Assembly: GCA_963793295.1 (NCBI GenBank)
Contig: CAWBZX010000013.1
Span: 558,001-622,000 of the forward strand
Origin: JAHDHW01 sp963793295
Lineage (GTDB): Bacteria; Bacteroidota; Bacteroidia; Chitinophagales; Saprospiraceae
Direction of reading: 5' to 3'
Length of the DNA stretch: 64,000 bases
Below the pieces are notes generated by a model. It had not been told where the DNA came from. It saw only the letters and a program-made list of their open reading frames with translations, and made no database searches. Positions within the stretch are counted from its first letter, which is position 1. Each line of letters starts with the position of its first letter. The position numbers and the translations under genes were made by a program. Below, piece by piece: positions 51,486 through 61,197 of the stretch.

Positions 51486-53543
51486 ATGGATAACAATGCT
51501 TTTGCAAACCAACCTAAGTTATTCGGGCATCCGGTTGGTTTATTCGTTCTTTTCTTCACAGAAATGTGGGAGCGTTTTAGCTACTATGGTATGCGGGCTA
51601 TATTGGTATTGTACATGGTCCGTTCAGCCACAGCTGATAATGCCGGATTAGGATGGAATAGCGGAGAAGCTTTGGCTCTTTACGGTTGGTACACGATGAT
51701 GGTTTATGTGATGAGTATTCCTGGGGGTATTTTAGCAGATAAATATATAGGCCAAAAGAAAAGTGTGTTGATTGGCGGGCTGATATTGGTTGCAGGTCAC
51801 AGTATTCTGGCTATTGAACAATATTGGGCTTTTTATTCAGGATTAATACTAATTATTTTGGGTGTTGGTGCTTTAAAACCAAATATCTCTACAATGGTAG
51901 GCGGCTTATATAAGCAAGGTGATCAAATGAGAGATCAGGGGTTTACCATTTTTTATATTGGCATTAACGTCGGAGCTTTTCTTGCTTCTCTAATAGTAGG
52001 AGCTGTTGGAGAAACTATAGGCTGGCATTATGGATTTGGGTTAGCAGGTATCGGAATGCTTTTAGGATTAGTAACATTTTATTATGGCCAACGCTATTTA
52101 ATAGGAATTGGTGATGCGCCAATCAAAGGAGATACTTCAGTTAGTGAAGAGTCAACTACTTCTTTAGGGAGTCTATTTGGCAATTTGATCAAAAACCCTC
52201 CCCAGCTTATTGTCACTGTTTTATTAATTGCAGGAAGTGTATTTTTTGCCTATCGCTTGAATGATCCGGGATTTAACTTATGGGCTTATATGGCTCTTGG
52301 CATTTTCCTTTCAATTGTTGTTGGATTATTGCTCATGGTTTACAGAGATATTAATAAAATTGAAAAAGATCGATTTATTGTACTATTGATATCTTATCTT
52401 ATTGTTATCGTTTTCTGGGGTGCATTTGAACAAGCTGGCGGGTTGATGAATATCTATACAAATATCAAGATTGATAGAGAGGTAAGTCTTTTGGTTTTAG
52501 ATGTAATGTTTTTATTTACCGGTGGGTTTTTGCTTTATAAAGGAATTAACGATACCCGCAAGAAAAAAGATACGAACAAGCTCTTTTTTGTATTGTCAAC
52601 TGTGGTATTTATTTTATATGCTCTTTTAAGGTTAAATGTATTCACTACAGATCCTTATTTAATCCCAGCCTCGGTATTCCAATCTGTAAACGCACTGTTT
52701 ATTATGATTTTTGGAACTGCAGTAGGAGGTTTTTGGATTTGGTGGGCGAATAGTGGAAGAGAAAACTCATCTATATTCAAAATGGCTATAGGTACTATTA
52801 TTATGGGAGCTGGTTTTCTATTTATGGCAAAGGCATCTTATGATATCAATGTTTATGGAGACCGTGCTGCTTTGATTTTATTGATATTTGCCTATTTGTT
52901 GCACACTATTGGTGAATTATGTGCTTCGCCGGTTGCCCTTTCGTTTATAACCAAAGTTGCTCCGGTCAAATATGTTTCTTTAATGATGGGTCTTTATTTC
53001 GCTGCTTCCGGGCTAGGAAATAAAGTAGCGGGTACTATCGGAGAGAGTTCCCAGGTAGAAACTGTTGCTGTTAAAATAGTAGAAAATGCCAATCTTGCTG
53101 AATATGTCGCAGATTCAACTTTGTATAAAGCAGAAGACTTTGAAATAGTTGGAAAAGCGAAAGTTGAAGGGGACAAAATTATAGCAACCACGGAAAATAT
53201 TGATTTATTTACGCTGATAAAAATTGAAAATGAAGAAGGGTATACTAATTTAAAAGAACACCTTCAAACATTAGAAGATGTAGATGAATATACTTTGGTC
53301 TGTCGATTTGGATATGATGAAGTGCAAAAAGTAGAAGTTGATGAAGGCCGGAATAAAATGGATCTTAAATATTATGAAGGAGAAATTGAAGTTTTTGAAT
53401 TTCAGGATAATCAGGAATTTCGAACCTTTATCGGCATATTTATTTTTACAGCAGCATTTGGGATATTACTTTTGGTATTCATAAAGCGGCTTAAAAAATT
53501 AACCCATGGAGCTGAAGACCTGGAAGCTTCTGAAAAACATTGA
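51486..53543 (+). CDS. POT/PTR2-family peptide transporter, copy 1
   Basis: The protein is about 685 residues from the ATG at 51486 (a GTG at 51456 gives 10 more), against about 460-510 for typical bacterial POT proteins. The signature FFTEMWERFSYYGMRA contains the ExxERFxYY motif for proton coupling, and GGILADKYIGQKKSVLIGG is the second motif. A soluble, acidic insert of about 120 residues (coded by roughly 53050-53400) lies between the last two membrane helices. Its function is unknown. The neighbouring copy has its own insert at a different place. It would take up di- and tripeptides with protons. Confidence 0.9.
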   Translation: MDNNAFANQPKLFGHPVGLFVLFFTEMWERFSYYGMRAILVLYMVRSATADNAGLGWNSGEALALYGWYTMMVYVMSIPGGILADKYIGQKKSVLIGGLILVAGHSILAIEQYWAFYSGLILIILGVGALKPNISTMVGGLYKQGDQMRDQGFTIFYIGINVGAFLASLIVGAVGETIGWHYGFGLAGIGMLLGLVTFYYGQRYLIGIGDAPIKGDTSVSEESTTSLGSLFGNLIKNPPQLIVTVLLIAGSVFFAYRLNDPGFNLWAYMALGIFLSIVVGLLLMVYRDINKIEKDRFIVLLISYLIVIVFWGAFEQAGGLMNIYTNIKIDREVSLLVLDVMFLFTGGFLLYKGINDTRKKKDTNKLFFVLSTVVFILYALLRLNVFTTDPYLIPASVFQSVNALFIMIFGTAVGGFWIWWANSGRENSSIFKMAIGTIIMGAGFLFMAKASYDINVYGDRAALILLIFAYLLHTIGELCASPVALSFITKVAPVKYVSLMMGLYFAASGLGNKVAGTIGESSQVETVAVKIVENANLAEYVADSTLYKAEDFEIVGKAKVEGDKIIATTENIDLFTLIKIENEEGYTNLKEHLQTLEDVDEYTLVCRFGYDEVQKVEVDEGRNKMDLKYYEGEIEVFEFQDNQEFRTFIGIFIFTAAFGILLLVFIKRLKKLTHGAEDLEASEKH

Positions 53544-53587
53544 GATTAAAAAACGAAAAACTAAATTAATAATCAAATAATATTATT

Positions 53588-55624
53588 ATGGCAGGAAGAG
53601 AGTCAGATTTAATGAAAAGTATGGGATCTGTATTAGGACACCCATCCGGATTATTTGTGCTTTTCTTTACAGAAATGTGGGAAAGGTTTTCCTATTATGG
53701 AATGCGTGCTTTGTTGGTTTTATTCCTTGTTAGTGCTTTAGGTATTGGAGGTTGGGACTGGCCTAGAGAGAATGCTTTAGCACTGTTTGGTACATACACA
53801 GCAATGGTTTATTTAACGCCCATCTTAGGTGGAATGATTGCGGACAGGATAATCGGATACCGTAAGGCAGTATTCTGGGGAGCTTTAGTGATGACTTTGG
53901 GGCACGCCTCTATGGCAATTGAATCGGCTCATATTTTCCTTTATCTGGGTATTGGGTTGTTGATTATTGGTAATGGCTTGTTTAAACCAAATATGACCTC
54001 CATCATTTCTGAAATGTATCAAGAGGTTCCTGAGAAAAAAGATGGTGCTTATACCATTTTTTATATGGGTGTAAATGCCGGTGCTTTTTTGGGGATCATG
54101 CTTTGCGGTTATCTGGGGGAAATGGTAGGATGGAGTTATGGCTTTGGTCTGGCTGGTGTTTTTATGTTATTAGGAATGCTTCAATTTTATTTTGCGCAGG
54201 ATATATTTGGAGAGATTGGTAAAGAGCCGACGCACAAACAGAAAGTTGTAGAAGAAGTAATTGATGAGAAAGATGATGTTCCCAGTAATGATTTTACATT
54301 AGTAGATAAAGTAGTTATTTTACTTATAGCTATCATAGGATTGGTTTGGATTATCAACGATCCACTCTCAAAAATTGCAAAGATCAATGTCCTTTCTTTT
54401 GGAGGCAATGATTATTCTAATCATGTAATTTTAACAGCTCTTATCACATTCTTTTTGATCTTGGTATCAAGAATTATCCGTTATACGAAAGTCCAAAGAG
54501 ACAAAATGATTGTTATTGTAATCTTTGCATTCTTTACGGTATTTTTCTGGGCATCCTTTGAACAAGCGGGCGGCTCAATGACAATTTTTGCCAAAGATTA
54601 TACAAGCCGTGTCCTTTCAGGGAATGCTGCGATCATTTTTAATATAGTGGATATATTGATTACCGTTATTCCAATTGCAATAATCACCTGGGTTCTATAT
54701 TTATTGTTTAAACAGATTTATAGCCGGTATCCCTTGTCCAATATCATTTTGGGATTGAGTTTTTTGATGATTTGGGGAATCGTAATCTGGAAAATAAATC
54801 GTAATCTGAATACTTATTCCTATGATATCAACTTCCCGGTAATTGTTACCATGGAAGCAGCCGACGATGGTGGAGAACCTAAAAAGGTTTATACGGCTAT
54901 AACTGGAATTACACAGGTTTCGGAAGACGCAGTGATAGAAGAACAACCTACCACGATCAGGAGTACCGCTGATATGCAAGCTGGTGATAAAACGTATATG
55001 CTGGATATTGATAAAAGAGGTACGTACCGTGAATTAACAAGCGCCCAGATGGATAAGGTAGCTGAGAAAGTTGAGGCAACGGTTGTCAGAAAAAGAGAGA
55101 ATGAAGTGGAAATCCCGGCAACCTGGTTCTTAATCCTAAATTCGCTATTTATCATTATTTTTGCTCCTCTGTTTTCCAAGTGGTGGGAAAGTAAATATAA
55201 CCCTGCGCCTTCCGTCAAATATGGACTTGGACTGATTCTGCTGGGAATTGGTTTTGCTGCATTAGCTTTTGGTTCCTTAGCTATTCCGCAGGGAGCAAAG
55301 GTAGCATCGGTGAGTATCATTTGGCTGGTATTGGCTTATTTATTCCATACTTTAGGTGAATTGTGTTTATCTCCGGTTTCCTTATCTTATATCAGTAAAC
55401 TGGTGCCAGGGAGAATGATCGCTTTTATGTTTGGTGTATGGTATTTGGCAATAGCAATTGGTAACAAATTGGCAGGCGTAATGGGTGGAAAAATTGATGC
55501 GATTACGGAAGAGTGGTCGCTTACTACTTTCTTTCTAATATTTACTTTGATTCCTGCTGGAATGGGTTTACTTGCAATAGTAATTAGTCCATTTATAAAT
55601 AAACTGATGCACGGCGTTCGATAA
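53588..55624 (+). CDS. POT/PTR2-family peptide transporter, copy 2
   Basis: The 678-residue paralogue of the upstream transporter has FFTEMWERFSYYGMRA and GGMIADRIIGYRKAVFWG. The C-terminal half has HTLGELCLSPVSLSYISKL, typical of this family. The long insert (coded by roughly 54820-55110) sits between two middle helices, not near the C-terminus as in copy 1. It is predicted to be soluble, with TTIRSTADMQAGDKTYMLDI. The gap to copy 1 is 44 bp. A terminator follows at 55645-55690. Confidence 0.9.
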   Translation: MAGRESDLMKSMGSVLGHPSGLFVLFFTEMWERFSYYGMRALLVLFLVSALGIGGWDWPRENALALFGTYTAMVYLTPILGGMIADRIIGYRKAVFWGALVMTLGHASMAIESAHIFLYLGIGLLIIGNGLFKPNMTSIISEMYQEVPEKKDGAYTIFYMGVNAGAFLGIMLCGYLGEMVGWSYGFGLAGVFMLLGMLQFYFAQDIFGEIGKEPTHKQKVVEEVIDEKDDVPSNDFTLVDKVVILLIAIIGLVWIINDPLSKIAKINVLSFGGNDYSNHVILTALITFFLILVSRIIRYTKVQRDKMIVIVIFAFFTVFFWASFEQAGGSMTIFAKDYTSRVLSGNAAIIFNIVDILITVIPIAIITWVLYLLFKQIYSRYPLSNIILGLSFLMIWGIVIWKINRNLNTYSYDINFPVIVTMEAADDGGEPKKVYTAITGITQVSEDAVIEEQPTTIRSTADMQAGDKTYMLDIDKRGTYRELTSAQMDKVAEKVEATVVRKRENEVEIPATWFLILNSLFIIIFAPLFSKWWESKYNPAPSVKYGLGLILLGIGFAALAFGSLAIPQGAKVASVSIIWLVLAYLFHTLGELCLSPVSLSYISKLVPGRMIAFMFGVWYLAIAIGNKLAGVMGGKIDAITEEWSLTTFFLIFTLIPAGMGLLAIVISPFINKLMHGVR

Positions 55625-55644
55625 AAAATATTTTAATAAATAGA

Positions 55645-55690
55645 AAACCCTCAATTGTTTGTCATGAAGAATTGAGGGTTTATTTTAAAT
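55645..55690 (+). terminator. Rho-independent terminator after the second POT gene
   Basis: Arms AAACCCTCAATT (55645-55656) and AATTGAGGGTTT (55670-55681) make a perfect 12-bp stem with a 13-nt loop, followed by ATTTTAAAT. Confidence 0.8.
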
Positions 55691-55696
55691 AAAACC

Positions 55697-56191
55697 ATGC
55701 AAAAGGTATTAACTATTCAGGAACAAATAAAGCAGCTTAGCTTACTTTATCTTGCCCTTATCTCCGGTCAATTTTTAATGGCTATTCTTTTATTTTTTCT
55801 CTTAGAGGAAAATGTTTCTCAAGTATCAGATGGAACAGCAGGAGGTAGTTTATTGCCTATTATTATTGCATTTTTTTGTTTAATGTCAATCGGCATGTCC
55901 TTTTTTATTTATAACCAAAGAAAAGAGATCGGTCGCCAATTGAAAGGTACACTTGAAGAGAAACTAGAGCATTACCGAGCGAGTTTTATTACAAGAGCGG
56001 CTTTGCTTGAAGGCTCAAATTTGGTGGCATTACTTTTTTATTTTTTTATCGAAAGAAATTATTTTTACCTGGTTCTTTTTGCCTTAGGAATGGGTGCTTT
56101 TGCATTGATTCGCCCCACAGTAGACAGGATTATTGAAGACTATCAATTGTCAACAAGTGAGCAAAGTGAATTGCAGGATTCGTTAAAGTGA
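55697..56191 (+). CDS. Small membrane protein of unknown function
   Basis: The 164-residue protein has four hydrophobic helices in two pairs (about 14-34, 50-70, 95-116 and 119-137). A polar linker (NQRKEIGRQLKGTLEEKLEHY) separates the pairs, and the acidic tail is SEQSELQDSLK. I do not recognise a family. It begins 6 bp after the preceding terminator's tail, so a promoter must be in or near that hairpin if it is transcribed separately. Confidence 0.72.
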   Translation: MQKVLTIQEQIKQLSLLYLALISGQFLMAILLFFLLEENVSQVSDGTAGGSLLPIIIAFFCLMSIGMSFFIYNQRKEIGRQLKGTLEEKLEHYRASFITRAALLEGSNLVALLFYFFIERNYFYLVLFALGMGAFALIRPTVDRIIEDYQLSTSEQSELQDSLK

Positions 56192-56275
56192 GCAATTCCT
56201 TTTATTTTTATACAATATTGCTGTTTTAAAGGCAGTTTTTGAATTATTATTAATTAAAACAAAAACAATTAAAAA

Positions 56276-56635
56276 ATGAAGAAGATATTAACATTAGGTT
56301 TGGCATTCTTAGTTTTGACCCTATTACCACAAATTACTTCAGCTCAGGTAAATCCTTCAAAAGAAGAAGTTAAAAAGGAAACTAAAGTAGTGAAGAAGGA
56401 GACTAAAAAGATCAAGAAAGAAGAAAAGGTAGCTAAAAAAGAAGCAAAGGTGGTGGCAAAAAAGATGACTGATACGGAAGCAAAGCCTGAAGTAGTGAAA
56501 GAAGTTGAAGTCGTAAAAGAGGAGGAAGTAAAAGTGAAAAAAAATGAACCTCGTCCCTACGTGAGCCAAAAAATCGAAAAGCCAAAAAGTCAAAAGAAAG
56601 AACAGCACAAAGTGAGTAAATCCAAGGATCAGTAA
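56276..56635 (+). CDS. Low-complexity Lys/Glu/Val-rich exported protein
   Basis: The 119-residue protein has a clear signal peptide (1-23, ending ITSAQ). The mature part is almost entirely Lys, Glu and Val (KKETKKIKKEEKVAKKEAK), with no hydrophobic core, and ends in KVSKSKDQ. It is likely disordered or a single charged helix in the periplasm. No family is recognisable. It is convergent with the foldase operon, and a bidirectional terminator lies between them. Confidence 0.65.
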   Translation: MKKILTLGLAFLVLTLLPQITSAQVNPSKEEVKKETKVVKKETKKIKKEEKVAKKEAKVVAKKMTDTEAKPEVVKEVEVVKEEEVKVKKNEPRPYVSQKIEKPKSQKKEQHKVSKSKDQ

Positions 56636-56657
56636 CCTATTAAAAAAAATCTTAAGT

Positions 56658-56698
56658 AAAAAAAACGGAGATACATCTACATGCATCTCCGTTTTTTT
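56658..56698. terminator. Bidirectional terminator between convergent genes
   Basis: CGGAGAT (56666-56672) pairs with ATCTCCG (56685-56691). Seven A-T pairs extend the stem on both sides, from an A run on the left and a T run on the right. The loop is 12 nt. It can serve the plus-strand Lys/Glu-rich gene and the minus-strand foldase operon. Confidence 0.88.
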
Positions 56699-56720
56699 AT
56701 TTTGAGAAAAGATATAAAAA

Positions 56721-58082
56721 CTATGGTTTTTCTTCTTTTGGCAGCCACTTTTCAAGTGCTTCACAAGTTTGATACATGGGATCTACTTCAATGAATGTGG
56801 AACCTATTTTTTTATAAACCCATTCGGAGATGATTTGATTGGTTTTTTGTTCGGTAGCTGCTGCTTTAATTTTTGAGTAATCTAACTGAAGGTTGGCTTT
56901 GTGAGGAGCCGTACGCGATTTTAGATAGACAAGGCGATAAGCTATTTCTCCCGAACGATTTTGAAATTTGATCGGTGCTGAAATTTCTCCAATGTCCATC
57001 GTATCAATTGTAAAATAGATTTCGGGTTCCAGATCACCTGTTTCAAAAACAGTCTTTCCAGTTTTTGGATTTTGTAAATCACCATCATTATTATAACTCG
57101 GAATATTTTTATCTGAATAAGTTTTAACCGCTTTTGAAAATGAAATGGAGTCTTTTTGAAGTTGAATTCTGACTTTTTCAAGAGTTTCAACAGCAAGGTC
57201 AAGATCAGCTTGTGTGATTTCGGATTTGATCAATATATGCCGACAGTGAATATTATTTCCACGGCGATCCAATAATTGAATGACGTGAAAACCAAATTCT
57301 GTTTCTACTACTTCTGAAATTTCATCTTTCGAAAGATTATAAGCTGCTGCTTCAAATTCCGGTACAAAGGTGCCCCGGCGTTGCATTCCTAAATCACCAC
57401 CGATACGGCCTGAGCCAGGATCATGAGAATAAGTTTTTGCAAGCTCAGCAAAGTCTTCCCCGTTTTCAACGATTCGCTTTCTGATTTCTTCAAGCTTATT
57501 GCGTGAATATTCTTTTTGCTCGTCGTTAACTTTTGGATTGTAAACGATTTCACCTATTTCGACTTCAGAGTTGAAATACGGCAAACTATCGGGTTCAATT
57601 TTATAAAAAAAATCTTTTACTTCCGAAGGGGTAACTGTTACCTCCGAGACAATTTTTGAGCGCATTCTTTGGACTAACAACTGATTTTCAAGATCCTGCC
57701 GAAAAGATTCTTTTACTTCCGATACCGTTTGACCATAATAATCTTCAAACTGCTGGATATCATTATTCATATAGGCAAGGATCTGATCGATACGAGCCTG
57801 TAACTGCGCATCTACGTCTTCGGCAGTTACTTCAATACTATCTAGTTTTGACTGATTGAGGAGTAGTTTTTCAGCGAGCAGATTTTCCATGATGATGCAC
57901 CTGAAGTCTTCTGGTAAAGTTCCCTTTTGCTTTTCAAGCAGATCGTACTGTTCTTCAACATCTGATAACAAAACCAGCTCGTTACCAATGGTTCCGACGA
58001 TCTTGTCAATCACTGCTCGATTCTGTGTAAAAGCCAGCATTGGGAAAGTCAATATTACAAGGGAATAAAATAGCTTTTTCAT
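56721..58082 (-). CDS. SurA-like periplasmic peptidyl-prolyl isomerase
   Basis: The 453-residue protein has a signal peptide (1-19, ending MLAFTQ). A SurA N-terminal chaperone domain follows (NRAVIDKIVGTIGNELVLLSDV). Two parvulin-like domains come next: the first at about 170-265 (GRIGGDLGMQRRG, PEFEAAAYNLSKDE) and the second after CRHILIKSEI. It helps outer-membrane protein folding by family. It is the last of three foldase genes in one direction, 46 bp after the middle gene. A terminator follows its stop. Confidence 0.9.
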   Translation of the reverse strand: MKKLFYSLVILTFPMLAFTQNRAVIDKIVGTIGNELVLLSDVEEQYDLLEKQKGTLPEDFRCIIMENLLAEKLLLNQSKLDSIEVTAEDVDAQLQARIDQILAYMNNDIQQFEDYYGQTVSEVKESFRQDLENQLLVQRMRSKIVSEVTVTPSEVKDFFYKIEPDSLPYFNSEVEIGEIVYNPKVNDEQKEYSRNKLEEIRKRIVENGEDFAELAKTYSHDPGSGRIGGDLGMQRRGTFVPEFEAAAYNLSKDEISEVVETEFGFHVIQLLDRRGNNIHCRHILIKSEITQADLDLAVETLEKVRIQLQKDSISFSKAVKTYSDKNIPSYNNDGDLQNPKTGKTVFETGDLEPEIYFTIDTMDIGEISAPIKFQNRSGEIAYRLVYLKSRTAPHKANLQLDYSKIKAAATEQKTNQIISEWVYKKIGSTFIEVDPMYQTCEALEKWLPKEEKP

Positions 58083-58128
58083 ATAATTTAGAAATTATTC
58101 TTTTGTTTAAAAACGGAAAACTCAGCTC

Positions 58129-58998
58129 TTATCGAGTATAAATTTTCACATTATTTCGCCTCAGTTCTCTTTCATACATTTCTTCCTTTTTCTCTTCAAG
58201 GAGTTTTATTTTCCGTTTGTGTAGAATCACTTTTGTCGCCTGTCCCTCAATATAGGATAATGGAGGATACTCGTTTGCGTCAGACGTTTCAAAGATTCGT
58301 AGAAAATACCTGAATTTATCATCTGCAGTATTGTAATCTCTTTTGGCATAAGCGTTAGAAGACGTTATATAATCTTTTGGAAGATGGAAAGCGATATCAG
58401 GTAGATTATGCCAAATACTGTCATTTAACAGGTAAACATTTGCATTACTTCTGCAAAAATCAACCAGCATTTTATATTCTTCTTCTGTTTCACTTTTCCA
58501 TAATTTTTTTAAAGTCTCCAGATCTTCTATGTCGCGCGGGACTTTTACTAAGTAACAACGAAGAATTTTATTTTTCAGGCGGTATTGATCTTTGTTTTCT
58601 TCATAATAAGCATTGAGCTCATTTGTATTGATGATCGAATCAAGCTGCAATTCAACCAATAACTTTTCATAATTATGGCGAATAAGAGACGCACGATAAT
58701 CGCGAACTAATTCATCAATATTTAGATCGCGGGGAACATTTTTTTCAGCTTCGTGCATCAGTAAATTTTCGCGAACCCACTTTTCGATATAGGCGTTTAC
58801 AATCAAAGAACTATCTTCCGGGCTACTGTTTTCGGGTACCATCCCAGCTAATTCAGAAAGATAAAGGGATTTATTAAAGGCCTGTGCCAGCAGATGATCG
58901 TTAGCATCAACAGGCTCCTCGGGAGACTTACAAGCCCCCAGCGTCAGGATTAGTGCTGCTACTATGAAAACAAAAATATGTAGTGCGTTCAATACCAT
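58129..58998 (-). CDS. SurA/PpiC-related lipoprotein without clear catalytic domain
   Basis: The 289-residue protein has a lipobox TLGAC (Cys23). The remainder is helical, with SurA-N-like parts (IVNAYIEKWVRENLLMHEAE, DSIINTNELNAYYEENKDQY). The parvulin motifs (for example the Gly-Gly and Phe-Ala-Ala-rich loops) that its two neighbours carry are not visible. It probably acts as a chaperone rather than an isomerase. It is placed between two parvulin genes (46 bp and 65 bp), so the three probably work together in outer-membrane biogenesis. Confidence 0.8.
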   Translation of the reverse strand: MVLNALHIFVFIVAALILTLGACKSPEEPVDANDHLLAQAFNKSLYLSELAGMVPENSSPEDSSLIVNAYIEKWVRENLLMHEAEKNVPRDLNIDELVRDYRASLIRHNYEKLLVELQLDSIINTNELNAYYEENKDQYRLKNKILRCYLVKVPRDIEDLETLKKLWKSETEEEYKMLVDFCRSNANVYLLNDSIWHNLPDIAFHLPKDYITSSNAYAKRDYNTADDKFRYFLRIFETSDANEYPPLSYIEGQATKVILHKRKIKLLEEKKEEMYERELRRNNVKIYTR

Positions 58999-59063
58999 TT
59001 TATTTAATCAGCCATAATGAAAGAGCTAAATATGGATGAAGATAGTTGTATTAAATAAGATTA

Positions 59064-61058
59064 TTATTTTTTGACAAGACCGTCAAAAACCGCCCGGTTT
59101 ACTTCAACTTTATATTCCTCTTTTAATTCTTCCAGCCATTTTTTATCCAGATAATCCTGATAATCAGCGATTACATATCCACGCGCTTCTTTTAGCGTTT
59201 TTTCAGCAGGTGGAAGGATTTCTTCGATTTTGTAAAAGCTCGATGCTTTATTACGTTTGTTTACTTCAACTTCTGAAGTGGCTCCAACCTCCCAGGTCAG
59301 ACTATTAGGAAAAGTTGATTTATCTTTTTCAAAAACTTTTTCCTGAACAGAAAGCACAACTCCTTCTTTATTAAATTTCTCGAGTACTTCTTCTGCGCTT
59401 TTTTTCTTTGCTTCTTTTTTAATTTTATCAAGCAATTCTTCGTTTTCTGCTTTTAGGGTATAAAAGCTTGCAACCGCTCTTTCATTCCATTTGTAGTTAC
59501 TTTTTCGAGTTTCGTGAAAAGCTGCCAGACCGACAGAATCCTGAGAAGCTTTATCCCAAACCAGGATTTTTGTTGCTTCAAAAAGAAGAATACCTTCTTC
59601 ATACTCTCTCATGAGAGATTTGAATTCAGGGTATTTTACATCGAGCTGCGATTCTTCATATTTCATGCAGTTTTCATCGACAAATTCATCATACATTAAA
59701 TTGACCAGATCGGCTCTTTCCATTTGATTTGCCATACGCATACGCTTTGAATTGCGCTGACAAAAATTCTGAAACTCTCCGAGGGTAGCTTTAAAATCAG
59801 TGCCAAGGGTGAATAATACATCAGTAGGTTGTTCTTCAGGCGCCTTCCATTTGTAAGTGACAAATGAAGAATCAAGGCTGGCCGCAAAACTTTGTACGAC
59901 TTCTGGATTTTCAGTAAAATTGCCTTCTCTTTTAATACGGGCCAGCATACTTTGCTCCGCATTATTCAGACGATTATACTTAGGATATTTAGATTTCTTT
60001 TTGTTTTCCTGCATTTTGGTCTGGATACGTCTTTTGGCGATATCCTCCTTTTCAATCGGTTTTTTATTGATCCTTTTGATGATATGCCAGCCAATGGAAC
60101 TTTCAACTGGGGCTGTTATACCATTATCTTTTTTCAATCCAAAAGCAGCATCTTCAAAATCTTTACTTACTTGTCTGATCCCAACAAAACCAATATATCC
60201 GCCTTTTTGAGCAGTTCTCTTATCTTCAGAATATTGTTTTGCAATTTCTTCAAAGGGACTCCCTGCGCGGATCAACTGATAGAGGCTATCAATTTTTGCC
60301 TTTTGAGCAGAATTGTCCTTGCTTTTAGGATCATTTCGGATAAGGATATGAGCGACTTCAACCTGACCGCGAGCGTCTCTGATTTCATTTACTTTGACCA
60401 AGTGCAATCCAACGGCCGTTCGCGCCATGTCAGAAACCTTTCCGACCGGTGTATTGTAGGCTGCGGATTCCAATTCGTAAAAACCATCAGGAAACAAAGC
60501 GGTAAAATAGCCGAGCGCACCTCCATTTTCTTTTGTATTTTTATCTTCAGAGAGCTGTTTTGCCAATTCTTCGAAAGATTCTCCAGCTTTTAGTTTCTTC
60601 TGGATATTCATGATTTTTTGTTCAGCAATAGCTACTTCTTTTTCGTTTGCATTAGGACTAAGCTGAATCATGATGTGACTAATATCAACATCCTTCAAAC
60701 TGCGTTCGTAAGCTTCCTGAACGAGACGGTCTGTTACTTCTTTATCAACGAGATAGGAATTGGCCAACTGACGGCGATATCCTGCAAGCTCCCGCTGAAG
60801 AGAAGGAATAGTGTCCAGCTGCATTCCACGAGCTCTTTCAACTTTTAGTTTGAAATTTTGATATAATTCAAGATACTCATCCAATGATGACTGGGAATAA
60901 TCCGCTTTTTCACCATTTGTTTTTGAATAGATATAATTGAATTCAGAAAGTAGAACAGGTTTGTTATTTACAGTGAAAAGTACAGGATCTCCCTGGCTGA
61001 ATGTAATTCCTGAAAGCCCAAACGCTAGTACAATAAGCGCAATAATCTGCTTAACCAT
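59064..61058 (-). CDS. Peptidyl-prolyl isomerase with two parvulin domains (SurA/PpiD-like)
   Basis: The 664-residue protein has a signal peptide (1-21, ending GITFSQ). The N-terminal chaperone region is followed by two parvulin domains. The first is at about 115-220 (DVDISHIMIQLSP, GGALGYFTALFPDGFYELE). The second is at about 230-330 (VEVAHILIRNDP, KGGYIGFVG, FEDAAFGLKK). A long helical C-terminal part follows, with a second SurA-N-like segment. It is the first gene of the foldase operon. A good -7 promoter box lies 55 bp upstream. Confidence 0.9.
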   Translation of the reverse strand: MVKQIIALIVLAFGLSGITFSQGDPVLFTVNNKPVLLSEFNYIYSKTNGEKADYSQSSLDEYLELYQNFKLKVERARGMQLDTIPSLQRELAGYRRQLANSYLVDKEVTDRLVQEAYERSLKDVDISHIMIQLSPNANEKEVAIAEQKIMNIQKKLKAGESFEELAKQLSEDKNTKENGGALGYFTALFPDGFYELESAAYNTPVGKVSDMARTAVGLHLVKVNEIRDARGQVEVAHILIRNDPKSKDNSAQKAKIDSLYQLIRAGSPFEEIAKQYSEDKRTAQKGGYIGFVGIRQVSKDFEDAAFGLKKDNGITAPVESSIGWHIIKRINKKPIEKEDIAKRRIQTKMQENKKKSKYPKYNRLNNAEQSMLARIKREGNFTENPEVVQSFAASLDSSFVTYKWKAPEEQPTDVLFTLGTDFKATLGEFQNFCQRNSKRMRMANQMERADLVNLMYDEFVDENCMKYEESQLDVKYPEFKSLMREYEEGILLFEATKILVWDKASQDSVGLAAFHETRKSNYKWNERAVASFYTLKAENEELLDKIKKEAKKKSAEEVLEKFNKEGVVLSVQEKVFEKDKSTFPNSLTWEVGATSEVEVNKRNKASSFYKIEEILPPAEKTLKEARGYVIADYQDYLDKKWLEELKEEYKVEVNRAVFDGLVKK

Positions 61059-61113
61059 AAACTTTATATTTGAATTTATTTTTTAAAAATTTAGCCATTA
61101 TAAAATTGCACCG

Positions 61114-61121
61114 CAAAATTA
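61114..61121 (-). promoter_or_regulatory. -7 promoter box TAATTTTG for the foldase operon
   Basis: This perfect TAnnTTTG on the minus strand is followed by CGGTGC, ending 55 bp before the ATG at 61058. The -33 TTG is not obvious at the normal spacing. Confidence 0.55.
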
Positions 61122-61197
61122 GCAAATTTCAGCTTTAAGAGATGGAGTTAAGGTGCCATTTTCACTAAAATGTGGATTATTAACAATTAGTTAAGGA

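Noticed and set aside
56357..56764. Minus-strand Phe/Leu-rich ORF of 135 codons
   Set aside because: It is the antisense image of the Lys/Glu-rich gene and runs through the bidirectional terminator.
59892..60593. Plus-strand ORF of 233 codons inside the parvulin gene
   Set aside because: It is fully antisense to the first foldase gene, and its Phe/Ile/Ser-rich product fits the reverse complement of Lys/Glu-rich coding DNA.
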